Assembly: GCF_016785945.1 (NCBI RefSeq)
Contig: NZ_JAEMEF010000017.1
Coordinates: forward strand, 1 to 64,000
DNA: 64,000 nucleotides
Direction of reading: 5' to 3'
DNA from: Olleya sediminilitoris
Lineage (GTDB): Bacteria; Bacteroidota; Bacteroidia; Flavobacteriales; Flavobacteriaceae
Both the position numbers and the translations under genes were made by a program. Below are positions 9,809 through 19,134 of this stretch, piece after piece. Below the pieces are notes generated by a model. That model did no database searches, had not been told where the DNA came from, and saw only the letters and a list, made by a program, of their open reading frames with translations. Position 1 is the first letter of the stretch. Every line of letters starts with the position of its first letter.

Positions 9809-12800
9809 CTACTCTTCATCAAAGGACATATCATCAGGAAAAAATGTGCCTTTATCGTTTTGAGGTTGTGGAGTATTTGAAGGAGACTCTTCTTTTTTAT
9901 CTTCCTCCTTCTTATTAGGATTAAAAATTTTGTGCAATAATTCTCCAAAAGTATCAAATGAAACGCTGTAAGATAAACCTACACCTTGAGTATACCCTAC
10001 TTCTTCACCAAAGTTTCTGATACTATTTTCACGATTAAAAACTTTTGCAGTAAGCGTACCTTCTTCATTTAATAAAAAATCGACTTGAACATCTCCTGCA
10101 ATTACAGAATCACCAAGACCACCAACAGGCACACCTACTTTACCATTTATTAATACACGATCTGATATTTGTGTTTGTAAAGTTAAACCAACACGATTAT
10201 CTGTTTGATAATCTGGATTGTTTTGTCCAGCTTCAAAATTAACACCTATATTAAATTTACCATCACCTGTAGAAAGTAGATTATTAACTAAACTATTTAA
10301 ACGTTCTGTTAAAGTACCTGTAAAATTAACATCGTCCAAACCACTACTAAAACCTCCTGTAGTAATTAAGTATAATGCTTGACTCTCTCTTTCTTCTTTT
10401 GAATCTAATCTATAATTTAACTCAGATTTTATAGTTGATTCTGTTGTTGGAAATGCATAACTATAGTCTATAGTTGGACGCTCTAGTTGATCTGACAATT
10501 CAATTAATAAATCTACAGGAATACTTCTACTAATTGGGTTATCTAATAAAGGAGAAGGGTTTGCTCGTGTTGAGTATTTAGCTTTTATATTGATGATTGC
10601 TTCCAGAGGAGACCCATTCCATTGTAAACTACTTACATATGGCACAACAGTAAATTTCTTCTCAATAACTCCTCCATATAAGAAATTATAGAACCCTTCA
10701 TAAACTACAAAATCACCATACATATCAAACTTATCATTGGTATTAATTTCAATTAATAGACCTCCTACACCACGACCACTAATAGTACTACCAGATGTTT
10801 TGTCTATTAAAATTTCAATTTCTGCATCTTCAGTAACATCTAATTCAAAATTAAGATCTAATCCAGATTCCTCAGCTACTTCAAAAGCAACTCCATCTTG
10901 TTTTGCTTGCTTTTCTTCAGGACTTAAAAAATGAATAATAGAATTGTCTCCAAAAGACTCGTTATCATTTAATGGAATTTTAAATACAGTTCCTTTTTTA
11001 GTTTCACCAATAACGTTAATACTTAAACTCTCTGTTGGACCATAAATTCTAGCCGAACCACCAATAAAACCGGTTCCGTAGTACAAAGATTCTTCAGTTT
11101 CTTTTGTATCTAAAACTAATAATCTAGGTGTTTCAAGATTTAAATCTAACTTCCATTTTGAAAAATTAGTATGACTGATACTTCCATCTAAAACCGCTTT
11201 AGAGTTTTCTTTTACATCAGTAATTTTAATAGTATTAAAATTAAAGGTTTGATCTTTAAGTGTAACAGAGGCTTGATCTTGGAAAGCATAATCTACATTT
11301 AAGTAAGGTACACCAATACCACCATTATCTATTTTTAAAGAACCATTAAAACTTGGTTTATTTAGCTTACCAATCACTTTAACATTACCATAAACGTCAC
11401 CTCTAATTTTATCTAATACACCTTCTAAAAATGGGTTTAAAATCTGAAGATCAAATTTATTAAAGTCTAAATTAACACCAATTAAAGCTTCGTCATTTTT
11501 AATATTTACATTCCCTTTAGCTACAAAAGAATTAGTATCGTCATCTTTAATTTTGGCACTTATCAAATAGCTAGACAAATCTGCATTTCCTTTAATTTTG
11601 GCATCGAATGCACCATAAAAGGTATTATTTACTTCTAAATCATCAATAATTAAAGCAGCATTTGGTAAATAGTTTCCGTTTTCTTGTAGGACATCCAAAT
11701 TACCATTAATATTACCTGCTAATGATAAACCTGAAATTTCAGGAATAATTTTATTTAAATCTACATCTTTAAAATCTAACTTTAAATCTTTATAAGTAGA
11801 GTCTCTAACAATACCAGCTAATTTAATCTCTTCGTTTTGATGATTCAATACAAATTCTTCAATTTTGAAATCTTTAAAATCACGATCAAAAATGACTTTA
11901 TTAAATTTATTTTTATCCTCATTAATTAACCACTTATTATTTTTAAAAGTTACATCACTCTTTTTAAAACCTAGTACTGATAAATTATCTTCGTTAATTG
12001 TATGGTAAAAACTTAGGTTATAAGCATCATCGTTACGTTTTCCTCCTTTAAATTCTGAGCGCATAAATAACGTATCATTAAGAGTTACGTTAATTAAATT
12101 AAATTTTGAAATGTTGTAATGTTTGGTATAAACGCTATCTACTTCTACGTAAGTATTAAACAGTGGATTGTTATTATCTACTTGCACCTCTATAGTGTTT
12201 GCAAAATAATCTAAAAGCTTGATTTTTGGAGATTTAAAAGTTAATTTAAATGCTTTTTCATTACTTTCTACACGTCCTTTAATAAAAGTATTTGCTCCTA
12301 CTTCTACTTCTGGTAAAAAGACCTCAATAATTTTATTATAAATTTTAAAATTGAAATCTACGTATTGGTTTTCCTCTATGTTATTTGGTACGTAGTTAGC
12401 ATATATACTTTTAAGCGAATTTTCAAAAAGAAGCTCTAAATCATTAAATTTAAAGTTTCCGCTTAATTGACCTTCAATAATTTCTGGTGAATTTACTTTT
12501 ATAAATCTTTCATTTTCTAAAAATTCTGAACTTATTGCAAAATCTTTAAAAGTGTAAGTATCGTTTTCGTTTTTATAAATTGTGTTTTTAAAATTTATAC
12601 TACCAACAGCGTCGTCTATATTGGTTGCACTCATTTTCATATCTACAATTCCTGTAAATTCTGATTGTTGATCTCTTTTGTAAAAATTTAAAGCTTTAAA
12701 GTTAGCATAGTCTACTTTAGCCACAAAGTCAAAAGTTTTCACCTCTTGAGACAGGTCTGCCAAACCATCAAACTCTAATTTTAAATTTTTATCTAAAGAC

Positions 12801-14209
12801 AGTAATTTTCCGTTAAATTTTCTTTGTTTGTATTGACCATTAACTGCAATGTTTTGATAATTGTAGTTATTGTAATTAATACTATAGACGTCTCCTTTTA
12901 ATTGTGTTTTTAAGTTATTCTTTTTAAAACCAACACCATCAACATCTACATTAAAGGAGGTTTTACCTAATTTAGGATCATCTAATAAAATACCTAAATC
13001 AAATTCGTCAAGAATAACATTACCTTTGTATGAGGCATAATCTATATTGTCTATATCAGACATTTCTAAATCACTATTTACAATACCCAATGAGGTTGCA
13101 ATTTGTAAATTTGCTTTGATAGTATGAGGTGTGATATGGCTTTTACCAACTGCTGTAAAATCTCCTAATTTACCAAATAATGACGGAATAGACTCGCCTA
13201 AAACATTAGGTAAAAGGTCTTTTAAATCTCTATAATTTGAAGATAAATTATCAAAATCACCTTCCATAGAAAAGTTATTAGCTTCGCTATTAAATAGGTT
13301 TTTAAAGTTTATATTTCCATAAATTTTGGTGTTTCGACTGGTTTCTAACTTTAAATTCTCAGTTGTCAAATTATTAAGAGTACCAGATAATACAGTCGAA
13401 AAATTAGCGCGTTGATTTTTACCAAATTCGTTATAAAATACATTTAATTCATCTAATAAAACACTACCATCTGTAAAGTTAGCAGACACTAATACTTTGT
13501 CTTCAAACTCTTTAAAATCTTCACGATTATAATTAAAACGCAATGCTCCTTTTACAAATGATTCTGGTGTTTTAATATTTAAATCATCAAAACGCATTTC
13601 TGATAAGGTGTAAGAAAAATTAGATGTTAGATTTTCTAACTTTAAACCTCGACTATCATTAAATTGCATGGTATTGATACGTGATCTAACATCACTACCA
13701 TCAATAACAAAATTGGTTCCGTTTAAGTTTATATTATCAAATTGTAATATTTCTGGAGTTGTTTTGTTTTGATCAATCAGTCTAAATGTACCATTACTAA
13801 TTGTAATGTCGCTAGAAGACATTAAAAACGTACTTTTTTCTTTTCTTGGGTTATTGTCATCAAATCTAGCAACAAAAACATCAAGATTGGTATCAGATTC
13901 GTCTTTATAAGTTACTATATTAAAAACTAAATCTTCTAAATCTATATCACCAAAATTAAGTGTCCCTTGACTTAATTTTCTAAAATTAATAATAGAGGTA
14001 TTTAACTCTGAAGCACTTATTAATGTGTCTTTTTTATAATCTTTAATTAGGATGCCTTTAATTTGCACGTCACCATTAAAATGCAATCCTATTTTTTCAA
14101 TATTAATATTGGTTTTATATTCTTCATTTAACCAATTAGTTGACCACTTACCTAAACTTGTTTGCACAGCTGGAATAGACATCACTAATATAAATATGAC
14201 GAAAAGCAA
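9809..14209 (-). CDS. tamB: TamB/DUF490 translocation and assembly module protein
   Basis: A very large inner-membrane-anchored periplasmic protein (1466 residues from the TTG at 14209) of the AsmA/TamB superfamily, thought to bridge the envelope and help insert outer-membrane proteins or move lipids. It has one N-terminal hydrophobic segment, then over a thousand residues of repeating beta-strand sequence, and a C-terminal DUF490 region from about 1010 to 1420 (SGSTISGRGVGG, then barrel-like repeats near LTLQTQISDRVLINGKVGV). A charged, Asp/Glu/Lys-rich tail closes it. Its divergent position beside tsaD is usual in Flavobacteria. The start is odd: the open frame continues to 14281 encoding a basic stretch (KLKKRIKKFLKIVGK) that looks like a genuine N-terminus, but it contains no ATG, GTG or TTG above 14209. 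Confidence 0.88.
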   Translation of the reverse strand: MLFVIFILVMSIPAVQTSLGKWSTNWLNEEYKTNINIEKIGLHFNGDVQIKGILIKDYKKDTLISASELNTSIINFRKLSQGTLNFGDIDLEDLVFNIVTYKDESDTNLDVFVARFDDNNPRKEKSTFLMSSSDITISNGTFRLIDQNKTTPEILQFDNINLNGTNFVIDGSDVRSRINTMQFNDSRGLKLENLTSNFSYTLSEMRFDDLNIKTPESFVKGALRFNYNREDFKEFEDKVLVSANFTDGSVLLDELNVFYNEFGKNQRANFSTVLSGTLNNLTTENLKLETSRNTKIYGNINFKNLFNSEANNFSMEGDFDNLSSNYRDLKDLLPNVLGESIPSLFGKLGDFTAVGKSHITPHTIKANLQIATSLGIVNSDLEMSDIDNIDYASYKGNVILDEFDLGILLDDPKLGKTSFNVDVDGVGFKKNNLKTQLKGDVYSINYNNYNYQNIAVNGQYKQRKFNGKLLSLDKNLKLEFDGLADLSQEVKTFDFVAKVDYANFKALNFYKRDQQSEFTGIVDMKMSATNIDDAVGSINFKNTIYKNENDTYTFKDFAISSEFLENERFIKVNSPEIIEGQLSGNFKFNDLELLFENSLKSIYANYVPNNIEENQYVDFNFKIYNKIIEVFLPEVEVGANTFIKGRVESNEKAFKLTFKSPKIKLLDYFANTIEVQVDNNNPLFNTYVEVDSVYTKHYNISKFNLINVTLNDTLFMRSEFKGGKRNDDAYNLSFYHTINEDNLSVLGFKKSDVTFKNNKWLINEDKNKFNKVIFDRDFKDFKIEEFVLNHQNEEIKLAGIVRDSTYKDLKLDFKDVDLNKIIPEISGLSLAGNINGNLDVLQENGNYLPNAALIIDDLEVNNTFYGAFDAKIKGNADLSSYLISAKIKDDDTNSFVAKGNVNIKNDEALIGVNLDFNKFDLQILNPFLEGVLDKIRGDVYGNVKVIGKLNKPSFNGSLKIDNGGIGVPYLNVDYAFQDQASVTLKDQTFNFNTIKITDVKENSKAVLDGSISHTNFSKWKLDLNLETPRLLVLDTKETEESLYYGTGFIGGSARIYGPTESLSINVIGETKKGTVFKIPLNDNESFGDNSIIHFLSPEEKQAKQDGVAFEVAEESGLDLNFELDVTEDAEIEILIDKTSGSTISGRGVGGLLIEINTNDKFDMYGDFVVYEGFYNFLYGGVIEKKFTVVPYVSSLQWNGSPLEAIINIKAKYSTRANPSPLLDNPISRSIPVDLLIELSDQLERPTIDYSYAFPTTESTIKSELNYRLDSKEERESQALYLITTGGFSSGLDDVNFTGTLTERLNSLVNNLLSTGDGKFNIGVNFEAGQNNPDYQTDNRVGLTLQTQISDRVLINGKVGVPVGGLGDSVIAGDVQVDFLLNEEGTLTAKVFNRENSIRNFGEEVGYTQGVGLSYSVSFDTFGELLHKIFNPNKKEEDKKEESPSNTPQPQNDKGTFFPDDMSFDEE

Positions 14210-14376
14210 CAGTAAAATTGCTATAAGTTTACCTACTATTTTTAGAAATTTTTTGATACGTTTTTTAAGCTTAAAATTTATTTATAATATCTTACTTTTG
14301 CTTTAAGTAAAACAAATGTAATTTAGTTGTTAAACAATACACCAAAATTAACAATTATTATGCCTAAAAATAACTA

Positions 14377-15399
14377 ATGACTTCACAAAATATTTATATC
14401 CTCGGAATTGAAAGTTCTTGCGACGATACTGCAGCTTCTGTTATCCTTAACGGAAAGATCTTAAGTAACATTGTTGCAAGTCAAAAAATCCATGAAGAAT
14501 ATGGTGGTGTTGTCCCAGAATTAGCTTCTAGAGCACACCAGCAAAACATTGTTCCTGTGGTTGATCAAGCTTTAAAAAAAGCAGGCATCACTAAAGCACA
14601 ACTTAGTGCTGTAGCGTTTACTAAAGGACCAGGTTTAATGGGTAGTTTATTAGTTGGTACTTCTTTTGCAAAATCTTTAGCATATGGTTTAAACATACCG
14701 TTAATTGATGTCAACCATATGCAAGCTCATATTTTAGCGCATTTTATTGAAGAAGACGGTTTTAACAAACCTCCTTTTCCGTTTTTAGCAATGACTATTT
14801 CTGGTGGACACACACAAATAGTCAAAGTCAATCATTATTTTGATATGGATGTTATTGGAGAAACCATTGATGACGCTGTTGGAGAAGCCTTTGATAAAAG
14901 TGGAAAAATTTTAGGTTTAGGATATCCTGCTGGTCCACAAATAGATAAACTTGCTAAACTAGGTAACCCAAAGGCTTTTAAATTTACTAAACCAAGAGTA
15001 GATGGATTAAACTTTAGCTTTTCTGGTTTTAAAACTGCAGTTTTATATTTTATCCAAAAACAAGTCAAGCTAAATCCTAATTTTATCACAGAAAATTTAA
15101 ACGACATTTGTGCCTCAATACAATATACCATTATTGGTATATTAACAGACAAACTTAAATTAGCTGTAAAACAGACAGGTATTTCACACATAGCAATTGG
15201 TGGTGGTGTATCTGCAAACTCTGGAATTAGACAGGCTTTAAAAGATGGAGAAGCTAAACATGGTTGGACAACTTATGTCCCTAAATTTGAATTTACAACT
15301 GACAATGCTGCTATGATTGCTATTGTTGGTTACTTAAAATTTTTAGATGGTGACTTTGCCGAGCAAAATGTAATGGCTAACTCTAGATTAAAAATTTAA
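14377..15399 (+). CDS. tsaD: tRNA N6-adenosine threonylcarbamoyltransferase
   Basis: Transfers the threonylcarbamoyl group to A37 of ANN-decoding tRNAs (t6A synthesis), acting with TsaB, TsaC and TsaE encoded elsewhere. The 340-residue length is typical. Motifs include the N-terminal LGIESSCDDTA, metal-binding HMQAH (His114 and His118), ISGGHTQ, and the C-terminal GGGVSANSGIR and TDNAAMIA. The ATG at 14377 gives the expected N-terminus. It is divergent from tamB and begins a run of plus-strand genes reaching 20317. Confidence 0.97.
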   Translation: MTSQNIYILGIESSCDDTAASVILNGKILSNIVASQKIHEEYGGVVPELASRAHQQNIVPVVDQALKKAGITKAQLSAVAFTKGPGLMGSLLVGTSFAKSLAYGLNIPLIDVNHMQAHILAHFIEEDGFNKPPFPFLAMTISGGHTQIVKVNHYFDMDVIGETIDDAVGEAFDKSGKILGLGYPAGPQIDKLAKLGNPKAFKFTKPRVDGLNFSFSGFKTAVLYFIQKQVKLNPNFITENLNDICASIQYTIIGILTDKLKLAVKQTGISHIAIGGGVSANSGIRQALKDGEAKHGWTTYVPKFEFTTDNAAMIAIVGYLKFLDGDFAEQNVMANSRLKI

Positions 15400-15481
15400 A
15401 TTACTGTGTTAAATCAGTACGAATTTTATCCTATAAAACTTTATTTTTTTGTTTTTTTGTCAAAACAAACATAATTCAAAC

Positions 15482-16114
15482 ATGAAAAACCTACTTAAGC
15501 TTGCCATTTGCCTACTAACCATTACAACTGTTGCGCAAAAATCATTAAAAAAAGAATTAGATACAATTGCAACCGTTGAGCAAGCTGAAAAGTTTTTAGA
15601 AACTAAAAAATCTCGAAAAAATAAAATTTTAGTTTTTAACGAAGCTAAACATAAAACCAAATTAGCAGCAAAACTTTTAAATAATAGCGTTGGAAGTACA
15701 GAAGTTGTTAAAACAGAGTTTAATACCACACATTATAAAATTGTAGATAAAACTAACGACAGACATTACAGAATTAGTTACATCTTTTTTGATGGAAATC
15801 AAGTTGAAGCTTCAAAAATTGTAAAATATAAAAACAACATTTTACAATCATATAAAGATGGTATAAGCTTTGACGACTTAGCAAAACGATACTCGATGGA
15901 CAAAAACGCAAATCATGGTGGTGATTCTGGTTGGTTAAAAGAAGGAAGCATGCCTGCTGAAGTTGAAGAACAAGCTTTTAATTTAGATAATAAACTTGGT
16001 ACATTATATACAGTTAGAATTGCAGAACCAAATGCTTTTTATGTTATTTTAAAAACCGAACGCATTAAAAAGATAAAAGAAATTAAAGTTTTAAAAGTGA
16101 TAGCTAAAGACTAA
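15482..16114 (+). CDS. Exported PpiC/parvulin-like protein
   Basis: I place the start at the ATG at 15482 because MKNLLKLAICLLTITTVAQ is a clean signal peptide; the open frame extends upstream to 15449 without a signal-like sequence. The 210-residue product has a C-terminal parvulin-type peptidyl-prolyl isomerase segment (about residues 95-190), recognisable by SYKDGISFDDLAKRYS and GGDSGWLKEGSMPAE. Such proteins help fold periplasmic or outer-membrane proteins. The N-terminal half (KKELDTIATVEQAEKFLETK) is of unknown role. Its stop codon directly abuts the rsmE start, so the two are cotranscribed. Confidence 0.8.
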   Translation: MKNLLKLAICLLTITTVAQKSLKKELDTIATVEQAEKFLETKKSRKNKILVFNEAKHKTKLAAKLLNNSVGSTEVVKTEFNTTHYKIVDKTNDRHYRISYIFFDGNQVEASKIVKYKNNILQSYKDGISFDDLAKRYSMDKNANHGGDSGWLKEGSMPAEVEEQAFNLDNKLGTLYTVRIAEPNAFYVILKTERIKKIKEIKVLKVIAKD

Positions 16115-16819
16115 ATGCAATTATTTTACAACCAAAATATTCAAGCAGATACCAAACAATTTACGTTTCCTAAGAACGAAAGCAGACATATTGTAAAAGT
16201 CTTGCGTAAACAAGTTGGAGATATCCTTAACATTACAAATGGTAAAGGGTATTTATTTAAAGCTGAAATCACTATTAGTGATCAAAAAAATTGCGTTGTA
16301 ACTATTATTGAAACAACTTTACAACAACCGCTAGATTACACCTTACATTTAGCGGTTGCACCAACAAAAATGAATGACAGATACGAGTGGTTTCTTGAAA
16401 AAGCTACCGAAATTGGCATAACAAGCATTACACCTATTATTTGCGATCATAGCGAAAGAAAAATAATAAAGGCGGAACGTTTTGAAAAAATTATTCAGTC
16501 AGCTATGAAGCAATCTTTAAATTGCTACTACCCTATTTTAAATCCTGCAATGTCATTTAAAGAATATTGTAATCAAGACTTTTCTGGTGATTTATATATT
16601 GCTCATTGCGAAGAAACAGATAAAAAATCTTTAAAATCTCAAGTAAAGCCTAATACTGAAATTACAATCTTAATTGGACCCGAAGGCGATTTTTCTGTAA
16701 AAGAAATTAATACTGCTATCCAAAATAAATTTATTCCTGTAACTTTAGGACAAACACGACTACGTACAGAAACTGCTGCAATAGTTGCATGTCATAGTGT
16801 TGCATTTATAAACGAATAA
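16115..16819 (+). CDS. rsmE: 16S rRNA (uracil-1498-N3)-methyltransferase
   Basis: SPOUT-class enzyme that methylates U1498 of 16S rRNA. At 234 residues it has the usual length. The N-terminal PUA-like region (SRHIVKVLRKQVGD) is followed by the catalytic domain with APTKMNDRYEWFLEKATEIG, then the knot motifs IGPEGDFSVKEI and TLGQTRLRTETAA. The start codon immediately follows the stop of the parvulin-like gene. Confidence 0.95.
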   Translation: MQLFYNQNIQADTKQFTFPKNESRHIVKVLRKQVGDILNITNGKGYLFKAEITISDQKNCVVTIIETTLQQPLDYTLHLAVAPTKMNDRYEWFLEKATEIGITSITPIICDHSERKIIKAERFEKIIQSAMKQSLNCYYPILNPAMSFKEYCNQDFSGDLYIAHCEETDKKSLKSQVKPNTEITILIGPEGDFSVKEINTAIQNKFIPVTLGQTRLRTETAAIVACHSVAFINE

Positions 16820-16824
16820 AATTT

Positions 16825-17466
16825 ATGAAATTAAGACTTACTATTCTCTTTACATTTTTCACACTTTTAATGTATGGTCAAGATTTAGCCATTCTTAAAT
16901 ACAAAGGTGGTGGTGATTGGTATAGTAATCCAACTGCTTTACCCAATTTAATACAATTTTGCAATAATAATATTAATACACAAATGACTGCTAAACCAGA
17001 AACTGTGGAAGCAGGAAGTATTGATATTTTTAGGTTTCCGCTGTTGCATATGACTGGACATGGAAATGTGTTATTTGATGATGACGAAGTAGATAATCTT
17101 AGAAATTATTTAAAAGCTGGAGGTTTCTTGCATATTGATGATAATTACGGAATGAAACCCTACGTTATCAAGGAATTGAAGAAAATTTTTCCTAATCAAG
17201 AATTAGAAGAATTACCCACAACTCACCCAATATTTAGTAGTGCTTTTATTTTTAAAGATGGACTACCCAAAATACACGAACATGATGGTAAAAGACCACA
17301 AGCTTTTGGACTGTATCATGAAACTAGATTGGTAATACTTTTTACTTTTGAGAGTGACTTAGGTGACGGTTGGGAAGATCAAGAAGTACATAACGACCCT
17401 GAAGACGTTAGATTAAAGGCTTTAAAAATGGGAGCAAATATTGTAAAATATGCTTTTGAAAACTAA
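16825..17466 (+). CDS. DUF4159 domain protein, exported
   Basis: A 213-residue protein with a clear signal peptide (MKLRLTILFTFFTLLMYGQ). The mature part matches DUF4159: GGGDWYSNPTALPNLIQFCN near the start, then PLLHMTGHGNVLFDDDE, the FLHIDDNYGM segment and a C-terminal DPEDVRLKALKMGANIVKYA. The family is common in Bacteroidetes and is of unknown function. It lies 5 bases downstream of rsmE in the same transcription unit. Confidence 0.85.
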   Translation: MKLRLTILFTFFTLLMYGQDLAILKYKGGGDWYSNPTALPNLIQFCNNNINTQMTAKPETVEAGSIDIFRFPLLHMTGHGNVLFDDDEVDNLRNYLKAGGFLHIDDNYGMKPYVIKELKKIFPNQELEELPTTHPIFSSAFIFKDGLPKIHEHDGKRPQAFGLYHETRLVILFTFESDLGDGWEDQEVHNDPEDVRLKALKMGANIVKYAFEN

Positions 17467-17508
17467 GTGTTTATTTTAAACATTTAGATAACATTTGATA
17501 AAAATATC

Positions 17509-18015
17509 ATGCAACATACACACTATACGTCTACTTTTACGCAAAAAAAACATCCTATTACAATAATTTGCGAAAACGTTACAAATGCACCAAATATTGG
17601 TAGTCTATTTAGAGCTTGTGATGCTTTTGGTATTGAAAAATTAATATTCTGCGGAAGTGATATTCCTTTAGGTCGAAAAATGACTAAAACATCACGTGCC
17701 ACAGAAAAAGTTGTAAATTATCAGGTAGAAGAAACCATTCTACCAATTGTAACTAAACTTAAAACTGAAGGTTTTACAGTTATTTCTTTAGAGATTACTA
17801 CAAATAGCCAAGCTTTAAACCAATACAAATTTGACACTTCAAAACCTATTGCTTTGGTTATTGGAGATGAAAATTTTGGAGTTTCGGAAGAGATCTTAAA
17901 ACTAAGCGATGCAACACTTCACATCAACATGTTTGGACAAAATAGTAGCATGAATGTCGTACAAGCAACCAGTATTTGCCTGTATGAAATTACCAAACAA
18001 TTTTCAACTAAATAA
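17509..18015 (+). CDS. SpoU/TrmH-family RNA methyltransferase
   Basis: A 168-residue SPOUT-fold protein consisting only of the catalytic domain. The three SpoU motifs are visible: NVTNAPNIGSLFRACDAFG (motif 1), IALVIGDENFGVSEEIL (motif 2) and the C-terminal NMFGQNSSMNVVQATSICLYE (motif 3, with the SxNVxxA core). It is expected to make 2'-O-methylribose in tRNA or rRNA; the target nucleotide cannot be read from the sequence. It sits 42 bases downstream of the DUF4159 gene on the same strand. Confidence 0.9.
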   Translation: MQHTHYTSTFTQKKHPITIICENVTNAPNIGSLFRACDAFGIEKLIFCGSDIPLGRKMTKTSRATEKVVNYQVEETILPIVTKLKTEGFTVISLEITTNSQALNQYKFDTSKPIALVIGDENFGVSEEILKLSDATLHINMFGQNSSMNVVQATSICLYEITKQFSTK

Positions 18016-18039
18016 AATTCAAAATTTTATATTTACAAG

Positions 18040-19134
18040 ATGACAGCAAAAACAATATCAAACGGAATTTTAAGAGCAGTTGGAACATTATTGTCTGTTG
18101 CCATATTGGTATGGTTTATATACAAAATACAATCTGTAATTGTCTATTTAGTAATTGCAGGTATTATTGCATTACTTGGTAGACCTTTAGTTGTATTTTT
18201 AAAATCACGTTTAAAGTTTTCTGATACTTTGGCTGTTGTTGTTTCAATGATTGTTTTTTTAGCTATAGTATTTGGACTAATAAGTTTGTTTATACCATTA
18301 ATTATAGAACAAGGACAAAATTTAGCTTTACTAGATATTGAATTACTTCAAACTAATGTTGAAAACCTATATAAAGAAGCTATTAGTCATTTTGGTTTAA
18401 ACTCTTCAGAAGTTGAAGAGTCTATAAAAGACTCAAAATTTATGTCTAATATTAATTTTGGTGTCATTCCTGAGTTTTTAAATTATGTTATTGCAGGCTT
18501 TGGTAGTTTTAGTATAGGCTTGTTTTCGGTGTTATTCATCTCTTTCTTTTTTCTAAAAGATAGTAAATTAATGAGTACAGGATTAATTACTGTACTGCCA
18601 AAAAAACATGAAAAACGCTTAAGAAAATCTTTCGTTACCATTCGTGATTTACTAACAAGATATTTTGGAGGATTACTATTACAATTATTAATATTATTTA
18701 CTATTTATTCTATTGTACTATTAATTTTCGGAATTCAAAATGCAGTAATAATAGCAACACTATGTGCACTTTTAAACATCATACCATACATTGGACCAAT
18801 AATAAGTGCTTTTTTGTTAATATTATTAAGCATGTCTAGTAATCTTGGACAAAATTTTAGTGAGGTAATACTTCCTAAAACTATATATGTTATGATTGGT
18901 TTTGTCATAGCACAATTGGTAGATAACTTTTTTAGCCAACCATTTATATTTTCAAAAAGTGTAAAATCTCATCCCTTAGAAATATTTTTAGTTATCATAA
19001 TTGCTGGATTATTATTTGGTATTGTTGGCATGATAGTAGCAATCCCTTCCTACACTGCAATAAAAGTAATAGCTAAAGAATTTTTATCAGAATACCGAGT
19101 AGTAAGTAAATTGACGGAAGGTCTAGATGATTAA
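18040..19134 (+). CDS. AI-2E/PerM family transporter
   Basis: A 364-residue integral membrane protein of the AI-2E transporter (PerM/TqsA) family. Two N-terminal helices are followed by a third, then a soluble loop (about 105-150), and five more helices. Family landmarks are the loop around SFFFLKDSKLMSTGLI, the NIIPYIGPIISAF motif, and the C-terminal IFSKSVKSHPLEIFLVII. The family includes autoinducer exporters and Na+/H+ antiporters, so the substrate is not predictable. Its end overlaps the start of the next gene by 8 bases, indicating translational coupling. Confidence 0.9.
   Translation: MTAKTISNGILRAVGTLLSVAILVWFIYKIQSVIVYLVIAGIIALLGRPLVVFLKSRLKFSDTLAVVVSMIVFLAIVFGLISLFIPLIIEQGQNLALLDIELLQTNVENLYKEAISHFGLNSSEVEESIKDSKFMSNINFGVIPEFLNYVIAGFGSFSIGLFSVLFISFFFLKDSKLMSTGLITVLPKKHEKRLRKSFVTIRDLLTRYFGGLLLQLLILFTIYSIVLLIFGIQNAVIIATLCALLNIIPYIGPIISAFLLILLSMSSNLGQNFSEVILPKTIYVMIGFVIAQLVDNFFSQPFIFSKSVKSHPLEIFLVIIIAGLLFGIVGMIVAIPSYTAIKVIAKEFLSEYRVVSKLTEGLDD

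Noticed and set aside
15449-15481. Upstream start of the parvulin-like gene
   Set aside because: Starting at 15482 gives a clean signal peptide; the extension would bury it.
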